Assembly (NCBI RefSeq): GCF_036241575.1
Contig: NZ_CP108455.1
Location: 5,707,501 to 5,771,500 of the forward strand
Direction of reading: 5' to 3'
From: Streptomyces sp. NBC_01267
GTDB taxonomy: Bacteria > Actinomycetota > Actinomycetes > Streptomycetales > Streptomycetaceae
Length of the DNA stretch: 64,000 nt
Positions 55,838 to 64,000 of the stretch are shown in pieces; the first letter of the stretch is position 1; each line of letters begins with the position of its first letter. The notes under the pieces were generated by a model that worked only from the letters and a program-made list of their open reading frames with translations, had not been told where the DNA came from and did not search any database. Position numbers and translations under genes: made by a program.

Positions 55838-58800
55838 CTAGTGCTCCTGCTGGTGAGAGGGGCCGGTTCCGGCTTGGCGGCCCTGCTGGATGCCACGCCG
55901 GAGATTGGTCAGCCGGCCGCGTACGTCGTCTGGCGCACGCGAAACCTGCGGACCGGCCTGGTGGGCCTGCTGCTGTGCGGTGCCGGGGACCAGATTGGCA
56001 CGCGGTACCCGTCGGGGCAGACCGGATGTGGTGACACCACCGGCTGCGGGCTTCTTCGCCCGCTCCGCCTGCCGTACGAGTTCGTCGTTGGGAGACGAGC
56101 GCCAGGTGGTGCTCGGTCCGCCCTGCCCGGCGGGCTCACGGCGGGGTGCCGGAGAGGCAGCCGCCGTCGGCTGCTGGGGTACGGAGGGTTCCTGCGGCTC
56201 GGCGGCCCTCGCGGCCTGCGCGCCGTGGAACCAGTTGGTCTCCAGCGTGTCGTAGAGCGGCGTACGGCCGTCACCGGGATCGGCGGCCGGCGGCAGCGCG
56301 TCGTACTGGGGCTGCTGCGGCAGGCTGTGGGGGACGGCGGGACGCGGCAGGCCCGGCGCGGGGCCGTCGTTCTCGCGGTCACGCCGGTTCGGCAGACCGC
56401 CCGGAGCCTCCGAAGGGGCAGGCGGGCGCGGTGCGTTGAAGTCCGAGAACTCCGGCCGCGGGAACTGCGCCGTGGACGCGGGGTCCTGCGGCTGCTGCTG
56501 CGGCTCCTGGTACTGCGGCTCCTGGTACCCGGCGTCCTGCTGGTGCGGTTCCTGGTGCTGCTGCACCTGGGGCACCTGAGGAATCTGCGGGCGCCGCTGG
56601 GGGCCACGGACGTCCGGGCGCTCGAAGACGTCGGAGCGCTCGAACTGGCCGGTGCTCTGCGGCGGCGGCCCGTCGAAGTCCGGACGCTGGAACTCGGCGG
56701 TGGATCCCGGGCCCTGCCGCTCGTTGAAGAACGTGTCGGACCCGCCCTGCCGGTCCTGGGAAGGGAATCCGCCGGGCTGGGCGCCATGGGGCGGCGCCCC
56801 GTTGGACTGACGCATCGGCCGCAACGGCTGCCGGTACTGCGCACCCGGTCCGCCCGCGTCCGTCTCCTCGTGGCCGCGCGGCACGTCGGGCCCACCGCGC
56901 TGCGGCAGTTCGTTGCCCCAGCTCGGGGTCTGCGGGCGCTGCGCCGCCTGCGGCTGGGGGTTACCGCCGGGCAGCTCGGCCCGGGGACCGCCGCTGGGCG
57001 GCAGCTGCTGCTGACGTCCCGGCTGAGGCTGGAAGGCGTCGTTCCCCGACTGCTGGGGGAACTGCTGGCCGGGCTGCCGGCGCCCGGGACCGTTACCGCC
57101 CTGGCCGTCCTGACCGCCCTGGCCCATGCGGCGGGGCATGGGCGCCCCGGCGCCGAAGGCGTTCATCGAAGCGGGGGCCGGCGCCGAAGTGCCCTGCGGC
57201 GGACCGGGCTGCTGCGGTGCCCCGCCCTGCTGCGGGCCGCCGGGGTGGATCGAACGGTCTCCGTCGCGGGAGGGCAGCGCGGCGCGCGGTCCGTTCCCCG
57301 CGACCTGGCCGCGCGGGGTGCCCGCCCCGACCTGACCACGCGGAGTACCGGCGCCGACCTGGCCGCGCGGAGTACCCGGACCGACCCGGCCGGAGCCGGC
57401 CGACGGAGGCTTCTGCCCCATCTGCCCCATCTGCGGCTGTCCGCCGGGGACTCCGGGCTTGGCCGGGGCCTTCTTGCCGCCCTGGGCGACATCGACGGGC
57501 AGCATGACCAGCGCGGTCGTACCACCGGAGTCGGACGGCCTGAGCTGGATGCGGATGCCGTGTCGCAGGGACAGCCGGCCGACCACGAACAGACCCATCC
57601 GGCGGGACACCGAGACGTCCACGGTGGGCGGCGAGGCGAGCCGCTCGTTGATCGCCGCGAGGTCCTCGGGGGAGAGACCGATACCGGTGTCGTGGATCTC
57701 GACGAGGACCCGGCCGTCGGGCAGCGCGTGCCCGGTGACGCGGACCTTCGTCTGCGGCGAGGAGAACGACGTCGCGTTCTCCAGCAGCTCGGCGAGCAGG
57801 TGGACGAGGTCGTTGACCACGCGGCCCGCGACCTCGGTCGCGGGAACCGCCGCCAGCTCGATGCGCTCGTACTGCTCCACCTCGGACGCGGCGGCGCGGA
57901 GCACGTCGACCAGCGGCACGGGACGGGTCCACCGGCGGCCCGGCTCCTCGCCCGCGAGGACGAGGAGGTTCTCACCGTTCCGGCGCATACGGGTCGCGAG
58001 GTGGTCGAGCTTGAAGAGCGAGGACAGCTGGTCCGGGTCGGCCTCACGCGACTCCAGCTCGGAGATGAGCGAGAGTTGGCGCTGGATGAGGCCCTGGCTG
58101 CGGCGCGAGAGGTTGGTGAACATCGCGTTGACGTTGCCCCGCAGCATGGCCTGCTCGGAGGCGAGCCGGACAGCCTCGCGGTGCACGTCGTCGAAGGCCG
58201 CGGCGACCTGTCCGATCTCGTCCCGGCTGTGCACACCGACGGACTCGACGGAGGTGTCCACGTCCTGCGGGTCGGTCTCGGACAGCTGCTTGACCAGCTC
58301 GGGCAGGCGCTCCCCGGCGACCTTGGTGGCGGTGTCCTGCAGCCGGCGCAGCGAACGGATCATGGACCGGGCGACGACGTAGGCGCCGACCAGCGACACA
58401 CCCAGGACGAGCACGATCAGCGCGGCGTTCATGATCGCCTCGCTCTCGGCGTCGTTCCGCAGCGAGCGGGCCTTCTGCTCCATCTCGCCGAGCAGCGTGG
58501 CCTCGATGGTCTTCATGGCCGTGATGCGGTTGCTGTCCGCGTCGTACCAGTCCTTGTACGAACGAGGGGCCTGGTTGGCCAGACCGCCCTGGTTCTCCAG
58601 GACGTGCTTCGCGTACAGGTTGGCCGCCGTGATCTCCGGGTTACCGGTGTCCAACGGGGCGGTCAGCGTCGCGGAGTTGCCCGCGTAGACCAGCTTGAAG
58701 GACTTGAGCGCGTCCTCCTCGCTCTGCATCGCGGACTTGGCGAAGAGCCGGTCGCTCTCCTCCAGGTGGCCGTGGTCCTTCTTGTTCGGCGGCAGGGCCG

Positions 58801-59605
58801 CGGAGATGACCGCCCGCTGGATGGACGCGTACTCCTTGGCGGACGAGAAGGCCGCCAGGGCGCGCGTGCGCTTGATCATCTCGGGGTTGGCGGTCGCCTG
58901 TGCCATGTCCTGCGAGAGGCCGAGCAGCGAGTCGATCAGTTCGCTGTACTCGTTGACCGTCTGCGTGGTGGTGGCATTGCCCTGGTAGGCGTCGGCGCGG
59001 ATGGCCTTGAGGCGGGTCAGCTTGGTGGCGATGCCGCGGAGGCTGCCCCGGATCGACTCGATCGACTCGTCACGCTTGGTGCTGTCGAACTGCGTGGTGC
59101 CGTCGAGGAATGCCTTGTCGGCGAGGTCGGTGCGCTTGCGCGGCTCCGCGACGTTGAAGTCGTCGGCCTTCGCGCCGTGTGCCAGCGGACCCGCGGACTT
59201 GTCCCGCTCCTCCTGGAGCGCGGCGGCCAGCTCGGTCGCCTGCTTGGTCATCTGGGTGAGCAGCTGCATGTGGTCCAGCTGCTGCATCTTGGTCAGCGAG
59301 TCGTCGATGCGCAGCCCGCCGAGGGTGGTCGCGGCGACCACGGGCAGTGCCAGCAGCGACACGAGACGGGTACTGATGCGCCAGTTGCGCAGGGCTATTC
59401 GTGAGCCGGTGCTGACCGGGCCCTTCGACTTCGGAGCAGCCGGGACCGAGGCCGAGGCCGAACCTCTGGACTCACCCGCGCCGGCCGAGGCCGGACCGTG
59501 GTTCTGCGGGTTCTGGGCGTGCTGGGGGGAGGAGGCGCGGTCGGTCCCGCCGCGCGGCTCCTGTTCCGCCGCAGCGCTGCCATCCCTCTTGAAACGTCCC
59601 TGCAC
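55838..59605 (-). CDS. cvnA: conservon sensor-kinase-like protein, upstream copy
   Basis: 1255 residues from GTG 59605. The layout matches the other CvnA: basic N-terminus, helix ~80-98 (RLVSLLALPVVAATTLGGL), NIT-type sensor domain, second helix ~395-415, HAMP, KLDHLATRMRRNGENLL (~530), and N-box LLAELLENATSFSSPQTK (~607). The ~540-residue C-terminal tail is very rich in Pro/Gln/Gly/Arg and contains three near-identical GTPRGQVGA units (57302-57390). The final DDVRGRLTNLRRGIQQGR matches the other copy. The sensor domains are clearly diverged, so the two conservons probably detect different signals. Confidence 0.95.
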   Translation of the reverse strand: MQGRFKRDGSAAAEQEPRGGTDRASSPQHAQNPQNHGPASAGAGESRGSASASVPAAPKSKGPVSTGSRIALRNWRISTRLVSLLALPVVAATTLGGLRIDDSLTKMQQLDHMQLLTQMTKQATELAAALQEERDKSAGPLAHGAKADDFNVAEPRKRTDLADKAFLDGTTQFDSTKRDESIESIRGSLRGIATKLTRLKAIRADAYQGNATTTQTVNEYSELIDSLLGLSQDMAQATANPEMIKRTRALAAFSSAKEYASIQRAVISAALPPNKKDHGHLEESDRLFAKSAMQSEEDALKSFKLVYAGNSATLTAPLDTGNPEITAANLYAKHVLENQGGLANQAPRSYKDWYDADSNRITAMKTIEATLLGEMEQKARSLRNDAESEAIMNAALIVLVLGVSLVGAYVVARSMIRSLRRLQDTATKVAGERLPELVKQLSETDPQDVDTSVESVGVHSRDEIGQVAAAFDDVHREAVRLASEQAMLRGNVNAMFTNLSRRSQGLIQRQLSLISELESREADPDQLSSLFKLDHLATRMRRNGENLLVLAGEEPGRRWTRPVPLVDVLRAAASEVEQYERIELAAVPATEVAGRVVNDLVHLLAELLENATSFSSPQTKVRVTGHALPDGRVLVEIHDTGIGLSPEDLAAINERLASPPTVDVSVSRRMGLFVVGRLSLRHGIRIQLRPSDSGGTTALVMLPVDVAQGGKKAPAKPGVPGGQPQMGQMGQKPPSAGSGRVGPGTPRGQVGAGTPRGQVGAGTPRGQVAGNGPRAALPSRDGDRSIHPGGPQQGGAPQQPGPPQGTSAPAPASMNAFGAGAPMPRRMGQGGQDGQGGNGPGRRQPGQQFPQQSGNDAFQPQPGRQQQLPPSGGPRAELPGGNPQPQAAQRPQTPSWGNELPQRGGPDVPRGHEETDAGGPGAQYRQPLRPMRQSNGAPPHGAQPGGFPSQDRQGGSDTFFNERQGPGSTAEFQRPDFDGPPPQSTGQFERSDVFERPDVRGPQRRPQIPQVPQVQQHQEPHQQDAGYQEPQYQEPQQQPQDPASTAQFPRPEFSDFNAPRPPAPSEAPGGLPNRRDRENDGPAPGLPRPAVPHSLPQQPQYDALPPAADPGDGRTPLYDTLETNWFHGAQAARAAEPQEPSVPQQPTAAASPAPRREPAGQGGPSTTWRSSPNDELVRQAERAKKPAAGGVTTSGLPRRVPRANLVPGTAQQQAHQAGPQVSRAPDDVRGRLTNLRRGIQQGRQAGTGPSHQQEH

Positions 59606-59802
59606 TAGCGTCGCAACCTCTGGACCAGGCGTCCCTCCGCACAGGCGGTGGCACGGTGTCGAGTCGTGGGGCGCGGCGCGCCCCATGGTGGTCGTCAGTG
59701 ACCGGCGTCTTTACTTTCCCCCTTCACCGCCGCCACTCGGCGCTGCGTTGCGCCCGTCGTGCGCCGGTCCGGTCGTGTCTCCACAAAGACTGCGCGGCAG
59801 TG

Positions 59803-59818
59803 CGTGGAATTCCAGCAC
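59803..59818. promoter_or_regulatory. motif shared by both cvnA upstream regions (copy 2)
   Basis: CGTGGAATTCCAGCAC, 198 bases upstream of the cvnA GTG. It matches 54061-54076 at 15 of 16 positions. GAATTC makes a palindromic centre (GGAATTCC) in this copy. Confidence 0.5.
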
Positions 59819-59985
59819 AGTGACGGATCTCCAACAAGGGCCAAGTACCTGGCCGTGACCTTATTGACAGGGCGTGAGCACCGAGTTACCAGGCGTAGAA
59901 AGTGATCACGGAGGAATCGGACTTTTGTTTACGTACCGCTTACGGCCGGGGGGTGTCCCAGTCGCGACGATCAGGAGCGGAATGA

Positions 59986-60027
59986 ATGGTTCAGGTACGC
60001 AATGTCCCTTTGGTGGTAGAGGGTTGA
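59986..60027 (+). pseudogene. mini-ORF resembling the start of a FitA-type antitoxin
   Basis: ATG 59986 with AGGAG 8 bases upstream opens MVQVRNVPLVVEG and stops after 13 codons. The first eight residues match the typical opening of FitA/VapB-type ribbon-helix-helix antitoxins (x-x-VQVRNVP). No toxin gene or rest of the antitoxin is present, so it is at best a remnant, and could be chance. Confidence 0.2.
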
Positions 60028-60197
60028 CTGTCTGAGATGCCCCAATTATCCGGTGAGTCGTGAGGAAACTCACACCTAGATCGTTGTCCCCTCCACGCTT
60101 CTGCGGGGAATCAGATGTTTAGCCTGACGCTTTACAGGGATGGCGAATCCGACAACCCGGCGCTCCGCGCCCCCGACCGACAGGGCCGAACAAGCAG

Positions 60198-60392
60198 ATG
60201 AAGACGACGACGTTGTTCCGCAACACTGCCAACCCCCGCCGCACCACGCTCGCCCACCTCGCGGACGCCGAGCAGCTGCAGCGCCCCGAGCAGCCGGAGC
60301 ACGCCGTGACCCTGCCCACCGCGACGGCCAACCCCCGCCGCACCATCCTGATGGAAGCACCCGCCCCGACGCAGGTCACCGACGCCGAGTGA
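60198..60392 (+). CDS. small protein (64 aa) with duplicated TANPRRT motif
   Basis: ATG 60198 opens MKTTTLFRNTANPRRTTLAH and ends ATANPRRTILMEAPAPTQV plus a short acidic tail. The motif TANPRRT[TI]L occurs twice, about 36 residues apart, separated by an acidic/Gln-rich linker. No signal peptide, cysteine or known domain. Third-position GC is high, but the ribosome site is weak. Function unknown. Confidence 0.6.
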   Translation: MKTTTLFRNTANPRRTTLAHLADAEQLQRPEQPEHAVTLPTATANPRRTILMEAPAPTQVTDAE

Positions 60393-60483
60393 CGCGGGGT
60401 AATCGCGCGGCAGCCCCTCCCCGCCCGAGTTAGCCTGGAGCGTCAGACTCCAGCCAGCCAGTAAGTGAGGGGCGACAGCACTC

Positions 60484-61269
60484 GTGCGCATCGCCAGATT
60501 CTCCATCGACGGCAATGTCGCCTTCGGCGCGGTCGAGGGCGAAGACACCGGCAACGCAGCCGGTCTCGTCCTCGACATCATCAAGGGCATTCCGTACGCC
60601 GACTTCGAGCTCTCGGGCACCAAGGTCCCGCTGAGCAAGGTCCGGCTGCTGCCGCCCGTGCTCCCCAACAAGGTCGTCGCCTTCGGCCGCAACTACGCGG
60701 AGCACGCGGCAGAACTCGGCAACGAGGTCCCGGACGCCCCGTTCGCCTTCTTCAAGCCCACCACCTCGGTGATCGGCTCCGGCGACGCCATCGAGTACCC
60801 CTCCTTCTCCAGCGAGCTGCACCACGAGGCCGAACTGGCCGTGGTCATCGGCCGGATGTGCCGCGAGGTCCCGCGCGAACGCGTCAAGGACGTCATCTTC
60901 GGCTACACCTGCGCCAACGACGTGACCGCCCGCGACGTCCAGAAGCGCGAGAAGCAGTGGGCCAGGGCCAAGGGCTTCGACACCTCGTGTCCGCTGGGCC
61001 CCTGGGTGGAGACCGACCTCGACCCGTCCGACCTCACCATCCAGGCCACGGTCAACGGCGACCAGCGCCAACTCGGCCGGACCAGCGAGATGATCCACTC
61101 CATCGAGGATCTGATCGTCAACATCTCCGACGCCATGACACTCCTTCCCGGAGACGTCATCCTGACCGGCACCCCGGCCGGCGTCGGACCGCTCAACATC
61201 GGCGACGAGGTCGCCGTCACCATCGAAGGCATCGGCACTCTCACCAACAAGGTGATCAAGCGTGGCTAA
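60484..61269 (+). CDS. fumarylacetoacetate hydrolase (FAH)-family protein
   Basis: 261 residues from GTG 60484. FAH fold motifs: [16 protein letters not shown], metal Glu residues in [12 protein letters not shown], and [14 protein letters not shown], then [19 protein letters not shown]. Similar enzymes cleave or decarboxylate beta-diketo acids (acylpyruvate hydrolase, oxaloacetate decarboxylase, 2-hydroxyhepta-2,4-diene-1,7-dioate isomerase); the exact substrate is not clear. It overlaps gltX by 8 bases. A CTGGAG/CTCCAG inverted repeat (60435-60453) sits in the leader. Co-transcription with gltX is conserved in Streptomyces (from memory). Confidence 0.93.
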   Translation: MRIARFSIDGNVAFGAVEGEDTGNAAGLVLDIIKGIPYADFELSGTKVPLSKVRLLPPVLPNKVVAFGRNYAEHAAELGNEVPDAPFAFFKPTTSVIGSGDAIEYPSFSSELHHEAELAVVIGRMCREVPRERVKDVIFGYTCANDVTARDVQKREKQWARAKGFDTSCPLGPWVETDLDPSDLTIQATVNGDQRQLGRTSEMIHSIEDLIVNISDAMTLLPGDVILTGTPAGVGPLNIGDEVAVTIEGIGTLTNKVIKRG

Positions 61270-62740
61270 CGCGACCGTCCGCGTACGTTTCTGTCCCTCC
61301 CCGACCGGCAACCCGCACGTGGGCCTGGTCCGTACCGCCCTGTTCAACTGGGCGTTCGCCCGGCACACCGGCGGCACCATGGTCTTCCGTATCGAAGACA
61401 CCGACGCGGCCCGCGACTCCGAGGAGTCGTACAACCAGCTCCTCGACTCGCTGAGCTGGCTCGGTCTCGACTGGGACGAGGGCCCCGACGAGGTCGGCGG
61501 CCCGCACGCGCCGTACCGCCAGTCGCAGCGCATGGACATCTACGCGGACATCGCGAAGAGGCTCCAGGACGCGGGCCACGCGTACGACTGCTACTGCACC
61601 ACCGCCGAGCTGGACGAGCGCCGCGACGCCGCCCGCAAGGCCGGCAGGCCCTCGGGGTACGACGGCCACTGCCGCGACCTCACCGAGGAGCAGACCGCCG
61701 CCTACAAGGCCGAGGGCCGTACGTCCATCGTCCGCTTCCGGATGCCCGACGAGACGATCACCTTCGACGACCTGGTCCGCGGTGAACTCACCTTCACCCC
61801 GGAGAACGTGCCGGACTTCGGGATCGTCCGGGCCAACGGCGCCCCCCTCTACACGCTCGTCAACCCGGTCGACGACGCGCTGATGGAGATCACGCACGTG
61901 CTGCGCGGCGAGGACCTGCTCTCCTCCACCCCGCGCCAGATCGCGCTCTACAAGGCGCTGATCGAACTGGGCGTCGCCAAGCAGATCCCGCTCTTCGGAC
62001 ACCTCCCGTACGTCATGGGCGAGGGCAACAAGAAGCTCTCCAAGCGTGACCCCGAGGCGTCCCTCAACCTCTACCGCGAGCGCGGCTTCCTCCCCGAGGG
62101 GCTGCTCAACTACCTGTCCCTGCTGGGCTGGTCGTTCTCCGCGGACCGGGACATCTTCACGGTCGCCGAGCTGGTCGAGAAGTTCGACATCAAGGACGTC
62201 AACGCCAACCCGGCCCGCTTCGACCTGAAGAAGGCCGAGGCGATCAACGCCGACCACATCCGGCTGCTGGACGTGAAGGCCTTCACCGAGGCCTGCACCC
62301 CGTGGCTGCGCGCCCCGCACGCGAACTGGCCGGAGGAGAACTTCGACCAGGCCGCCTGGGAGGCCATCGCCCCGCACGCCCAGACCCGCCTCACGGTCCT
62401 CTCGGACATCACGGCCAACGTCGACTTCCTCTTCCTGGACCAGCCGGTCGAGGACGAGGCGTCCTGGACCAAGGCGATGAAGGGCGACCCGGTCGCCCTC
62501 CTCACCACGGCCCGCGCCAACCTGGCCGACGCCGACTGGACCAGCCCCGAGGCGCTCAAGGCAGCCGTCCTGGCAGCCGGCGAGACCCACGGCCTGAAGC
62601 TCGGCAAGGCCCAGGCCCCGGTCCGCGTCGCGGTCACCGGCCGCACGGTCGGCCTGCCGCTCTTCGAGTCCCTGGAGATCCTGGGCAAGGAGCGCTCGCT
62701 CCAGCGGATCGACGCGGCGCTGGCGAAGCTGTCCGCGTAA
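61262..62740 (+). CDS. gltX: glutamyl-tRNA synthetase
   Basis: 492 residues from GTG 61262. Class I motifs: a HIGH variant in [16 protein letters not shown] and a KMSKS variant in [12 protein letters not shown] (Lys258-Arg262), plus [15 protein letters not shown]. Charges tRNA-Glu. In most actinobacteria the same enzyme also misacylates tRNA-Gln for the amidotransferase GatCAB, consistent with the tRNA-Glu and tRNA-Gln genes 850 bases downstream. It overlaps the FAH-family gene and so depends on its transcription. Confidence 0.97.
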   Translation: MANATVRVRFCPSPTGNPHVGLVRTALFNWAFARHTGGTMVFRIEDTDAARDSEESYNQLLDSLSWLGLDWDEGPDEVGGPHAPYRQSQRMDIYADIAKRLQDAGHAYDCYCTTAELDERRDAARKAGRPSGYDGHCRDLTEEQTAAYKAEGRTSIVRFRMPDETITFDDLVRGELTFTPENVPDFGIVRANGAPLYTLVNPVDDALMEITHVLRGEDLLSSTPRQIALYKALIELGVAKQIPLFGHLPYVMGEGNKKLSKRDPEASLNLYRERGFLPEGLLNYLSLLGWSFSADRDIFTVAELVEKFDIKDVNANPARFDLKKAEAINADHIRLLDVKAFTEACTPWLRAPHANWPEENFDQAAWEAIAPHAQTRLTVLSDITANVDFLFLDQPVEDEASWTKAMKGDPVALLTTARANLADADWTSPEALKAAVLAAGETHGLKLGKAQAPVRVAVTGRTVGLPLFESLEILGKERSLQRIDAALAKLSA

Positions 62741-62784
62741 AGAACCACCGACAGCCCGGGTGTTGCCGTCCTAGGCTGGAACAC

Positions 62785-63504
62785 ATGCAGATACGCGCGA
62801 TCCTCTGGGACATCGACGACACGATCTTCGACTACACCAGCGCCGACCGCATCGGCATGCGACAGCATCTGGAGGCCGAGGGCCTGCCCGACGGATACGA
62901 GTCCGTCGAGCAGGCCCTCGTCCGTTGGCGGGAGATCACCGACCAGTGCTGGGCGCGTTTCTCGGCAGGGGAGACGGACTGGCAGGGCCAGCGCCGCGAC
63001 CGGGTCCGCTCGTTCACGGGCGGGGCACTGAGCGACGAGGCGGCGGACGCCTGGTTCGCCCGTCATCTCGCCCGCTACGAGGCCGCCTGGGAGCTCTTCC
63101 CCGACTTCCTGCCGGCCCTGGACCAGCTGACGGCGGACTACCGCCATGGCGTGCTGTCGAACTCCGCCGCCCACAACCAGGAACACAAACTGCGCACGCT
63201 CGGTGTACGGGACCGGTTCGAGGTGCTGGTCTGCGCCGCCGAACTGGGCGTCGCCAAACCCGCACCGGGGGCCTTCCACGCCGCCTGTGACGCCCTGGGG
63301 CTCGTACCGGGGGAGGTCCTGTACGTCGGAGATCAGCCGGACATCGACGCGGCCGGTGCGCTCGCCGCCGGACTGTCCGCGGTCTGGCTCGACCGCCAAG
63401 ATCGCGGAGGGCGGCCCGAACTGGTCCGGATCACCGGACTCGGCCGGCTACCCGGCCTGCTGCGGGGCGATACCCGTTTTGGAGCGCCGTCCACCTTCAG
63501 GTAA
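62785..63504 (+). CDS. HAD-superfamily hydrolase
   Basis: 239 residues from ATG 62785. HAD motif I is DIDDTIFDY (nucleophile Asp9), motif II is in GVLSNSAAHNQEHKL, motif III is Lys in GVAKPAPGAF, and motif IV is YVGDQPDIDAAGA. The helical cap domain (subclass I) resembles phosphoglycolate phosphatase-like and YjjG-like members, which act on small phosphorylated metabolites or nucleotides. It begins 44 bases after gltX, probably in the same transcript. Confidence 0.93.
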   Translation: MQIRAILWDIDDTIFDYTSADRIGMRQHLEAEGLPDGYESVEQALVRWREITDQCWARFSAGETDWQGQRRDRVRSFTGGALSDEAADAWFARHLARYEAAWELFPDFLPALDQLTADYRHGVLSNSAAHNQEHKLRTLGVRDRFEVLVCAAELGVAKPAPGAFHAACDALGLVPGEVLYVGDQPDIDAAGALAAGLSAVWLDRQDRGGRPELVRITGLGRLPGLLRGDTRFGAPSTFR

Positions 63505-63549
63505 TGTTCTTCTTGCGCCGCCCGACCGGGCCGGAAGGCCGGAGCGGAC

Positions 63550-63587
63550 AGCGCAAGCCGAGCAAGACCCCATAAAGGGGTTGCGCT
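63550..63587 (+). terminator. hairpin between the HAD gene and the tRNA array
   Basis: Arms AGCGCAA / TTGCGCT with an inner CCCC/GGGG pair and an asymmetric internal loop, ending in TTTG five bases before the first tRNA. It may terminate the gltX transcript. The sequence TTGCGC could also be part of a tRNA promoter. Confidence 0.4.
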
Positions 63588-63591
63588 TTGG

Positions 63592-63663
63592 TGGGCTATG
63601 GTGTAATTGGCAACACAACGGTTTCTGGTACCGTCATTCTAGGTTCGAGTCCTGGTAGCCCAG
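63592..63663 (+). tRNA. tRNA-Gln (CTG anticodon)
   Basis: 72 nt. Acceptor arms TGGGCTA / TAGCCCA with discriminator G, anticodon loop TTCTGGT giving CTG, T-loop GGTTCGAGTCC. The 3' CCA is not encoded. Identical to the copy at 63913. Confidence 0.95.
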
Positions 63664-63697
63664 CGCAAAACCAGTAGTAGCAATCCTTGCAGTACAA

Positions 63698-63770
63698 GCC
63701 CCCGTTGTGTAGCGGCCTAGCACGCTGCCCTCTCACGGCAGTAGCGCCGGTTCGAATCCGGTCGGGGGTA
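63698..63770 (+). tRNA. tRNA-Glu (CTC anticodon)
   Basis: 73 nt. Acceptor arms GCCCCCG / CGGGGGT (G-T at the end pair), discriminator A, anticodon loop CTCTCAC giving CTC, T-loop GGTTCGAATCC. No encoded CCA. Identical to the next tRNA-Glu. Confidence 0.95.
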
Positions 63771-63831
63771 CAGATCCTTCCCGTGAGTTCTTCAGGGTCG
63801 CACCCGATGAACTTGATGCAGGATCGCTAGG

Positions 63832-63904
63832 GCCCCCGTTGTGTAGCGGCCTAGCACGCTGCCCTCTCACGGCAGTAGCGCCGGTTCGAATCCGGTCGGG
63901 GGTA
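63832..63904 (+). tRNA. tRNA-Glu (CTC anticodon), second copy
   Basis: Identical in sequence to 63698-63770, 61 bases after it. The spacer between the copies shows no further gene. Confidence 0.95.
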
Positions 63905-63912
63905 CTCCACCA

Positions 63913-63984
63913 TGGGCTATGGTGTAATTGGCAACACAACGGTTTCTGGTACCGTCATTCTAGGTTCGAGTCCTGGTAGCCCAG
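63913..63984 (+). tRNA. tRNA-Gln (CTG anticodon), second copy
   Basis: Identical in sequence to 63592-63663 and only 8 bases after the preceding tRNA-Glu. It completes the mirror order Gln-Glu-Glu-Gln at the right edge of the window. Confidence 0.95.
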
Positions 63985-64000
63985 CGTAGTTGCTCGACCG

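Larger units (their letters stand above)
59606..60197. other. 592-bp intergenic region upstream of the conservons
   Basis: Low GC for this genome, especially 59850-60140. It contains the cvnA promoter side, the shared motif at 59803-59818, a mini-ORF at 59986-60027 with a good ribosome site, and a short inverted repeat GTGAG..AAACTCAC at 60053-60073. No full gene is seen. Confidence 0.6.

Noticed and set aside
50623..59404. Two long plus-strand open frames (1209 and 1328 codons) opposite the cvnA genes
   Set aside because: Antisense shadows of cvnA; compositionally biased translations with no recognisable domain.
63780..63831. Additional tRNA or small RNA between the two tRNA-Glu genes
   Set aside because: No cloverleaf or T-loop motif in the spacer.

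Overview
The window is a stretch of high-GC actinobacterial chromosome, almost certainly Streptomyces. Evidence: strong G/C bias at third codon positions, frequent GTG/TTG starts, two conservons (cvnABCD sensor-kinase-like/roadblock/DUF742/GTPase operons), an AccB-AccE acyl-CoA carboxylase pair, and the gene order ilvB-ilvN-ilvC-serA ... leuB-ilvE ... cimA ... accB-accE-conservons ... gltX, which from memory follows the core region of S. coelicolor around SCO5510-SCO5550. No insertion sequence, phage gene, CRISPR array or replication origin was found.

Layout. 1-8220: end of a LuxR-type regulator, a small DUF6191 protein, a PQQ-type sugar dehydrogenase lipoprotein, an aldo/keto reductase, a D-2-hydroxyacid dehydrogenase and a membrane PAS-GGDEF-EAL protein whose EAL half is degenerate. 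8254-13795: branched-chain amino acid and serine synthesis (leader peptide and attenuator, ilvB, ilvN, ilvC, serA). 13902-17859: proline catabolism (PucR-type regulator divergent from proline dehydrogenase and P5C dehydrogenase). 18003-23441: DUF4291 protein, a secreted protein with a sortase-like tail, a PadR/HAAS-DUF2812 pair, a 44-residue protein and a Tat-exported metallophosphatase. 23570-25926: leuB and ilvE. 26044-34464: an apparent nitrogen-salvage island (amidase and NCS1 permease divergent from a fused urease gamma-beta subunit, urease alpha, agmatine-deiminase-family enzyme, TetR regulator, MHS permease). 34522-36351: cimA with an Ile-Ile leader peptide and attenuator. 36411-38942: DUF397 remnant, MFS exporter divergent from a CGNR zinc-finger regulator, YceI protein. 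39221-46938: secreted proteins, including an M15-like peptidase, a GH101 endo-alpha-N-acetylgalactosaminidase and a PL8 polysaccharide lyase. 47140-48959: accB-accE. 49185-59605: two consecutive conservons on the minus strand. 60198-63984: small protein, FAH-family hydrolase, gltX, HAD phosphatase and a mirror-symmetric tRNA array Gln-Glu-Glu-Gln.

How the genes work together. ilvB/N/C, leuB, ilvE and cimA supply most of the isoleucine/valine/leucine pathway. Two of these units (ilvB and cimA) are preceded by short ORFs rich in branched-chain codons followed by terminator hairpins, the layout of transcription attenuation. The proline genes form a regulator/enzyme pair with a perfect palindrome and helically phased repeats between them. 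The two conservons look like a tandem duplication: their GTPase and roadblock members remain nearly identical while the sensor-kinase-like members have diverged. GltX sits directly before genes for the tRNAs it charges.

The least ordinary parts are the urease/agmatine-deiminase island, the duplicated conservons, the degenerate EAL protein, the cimA leader, and several small or remnant genes (DUF6191, DUF397 remnant, 44-aa and 64-aa proteins). No completely new multi-gene system could be demonstrated from sequence alone.
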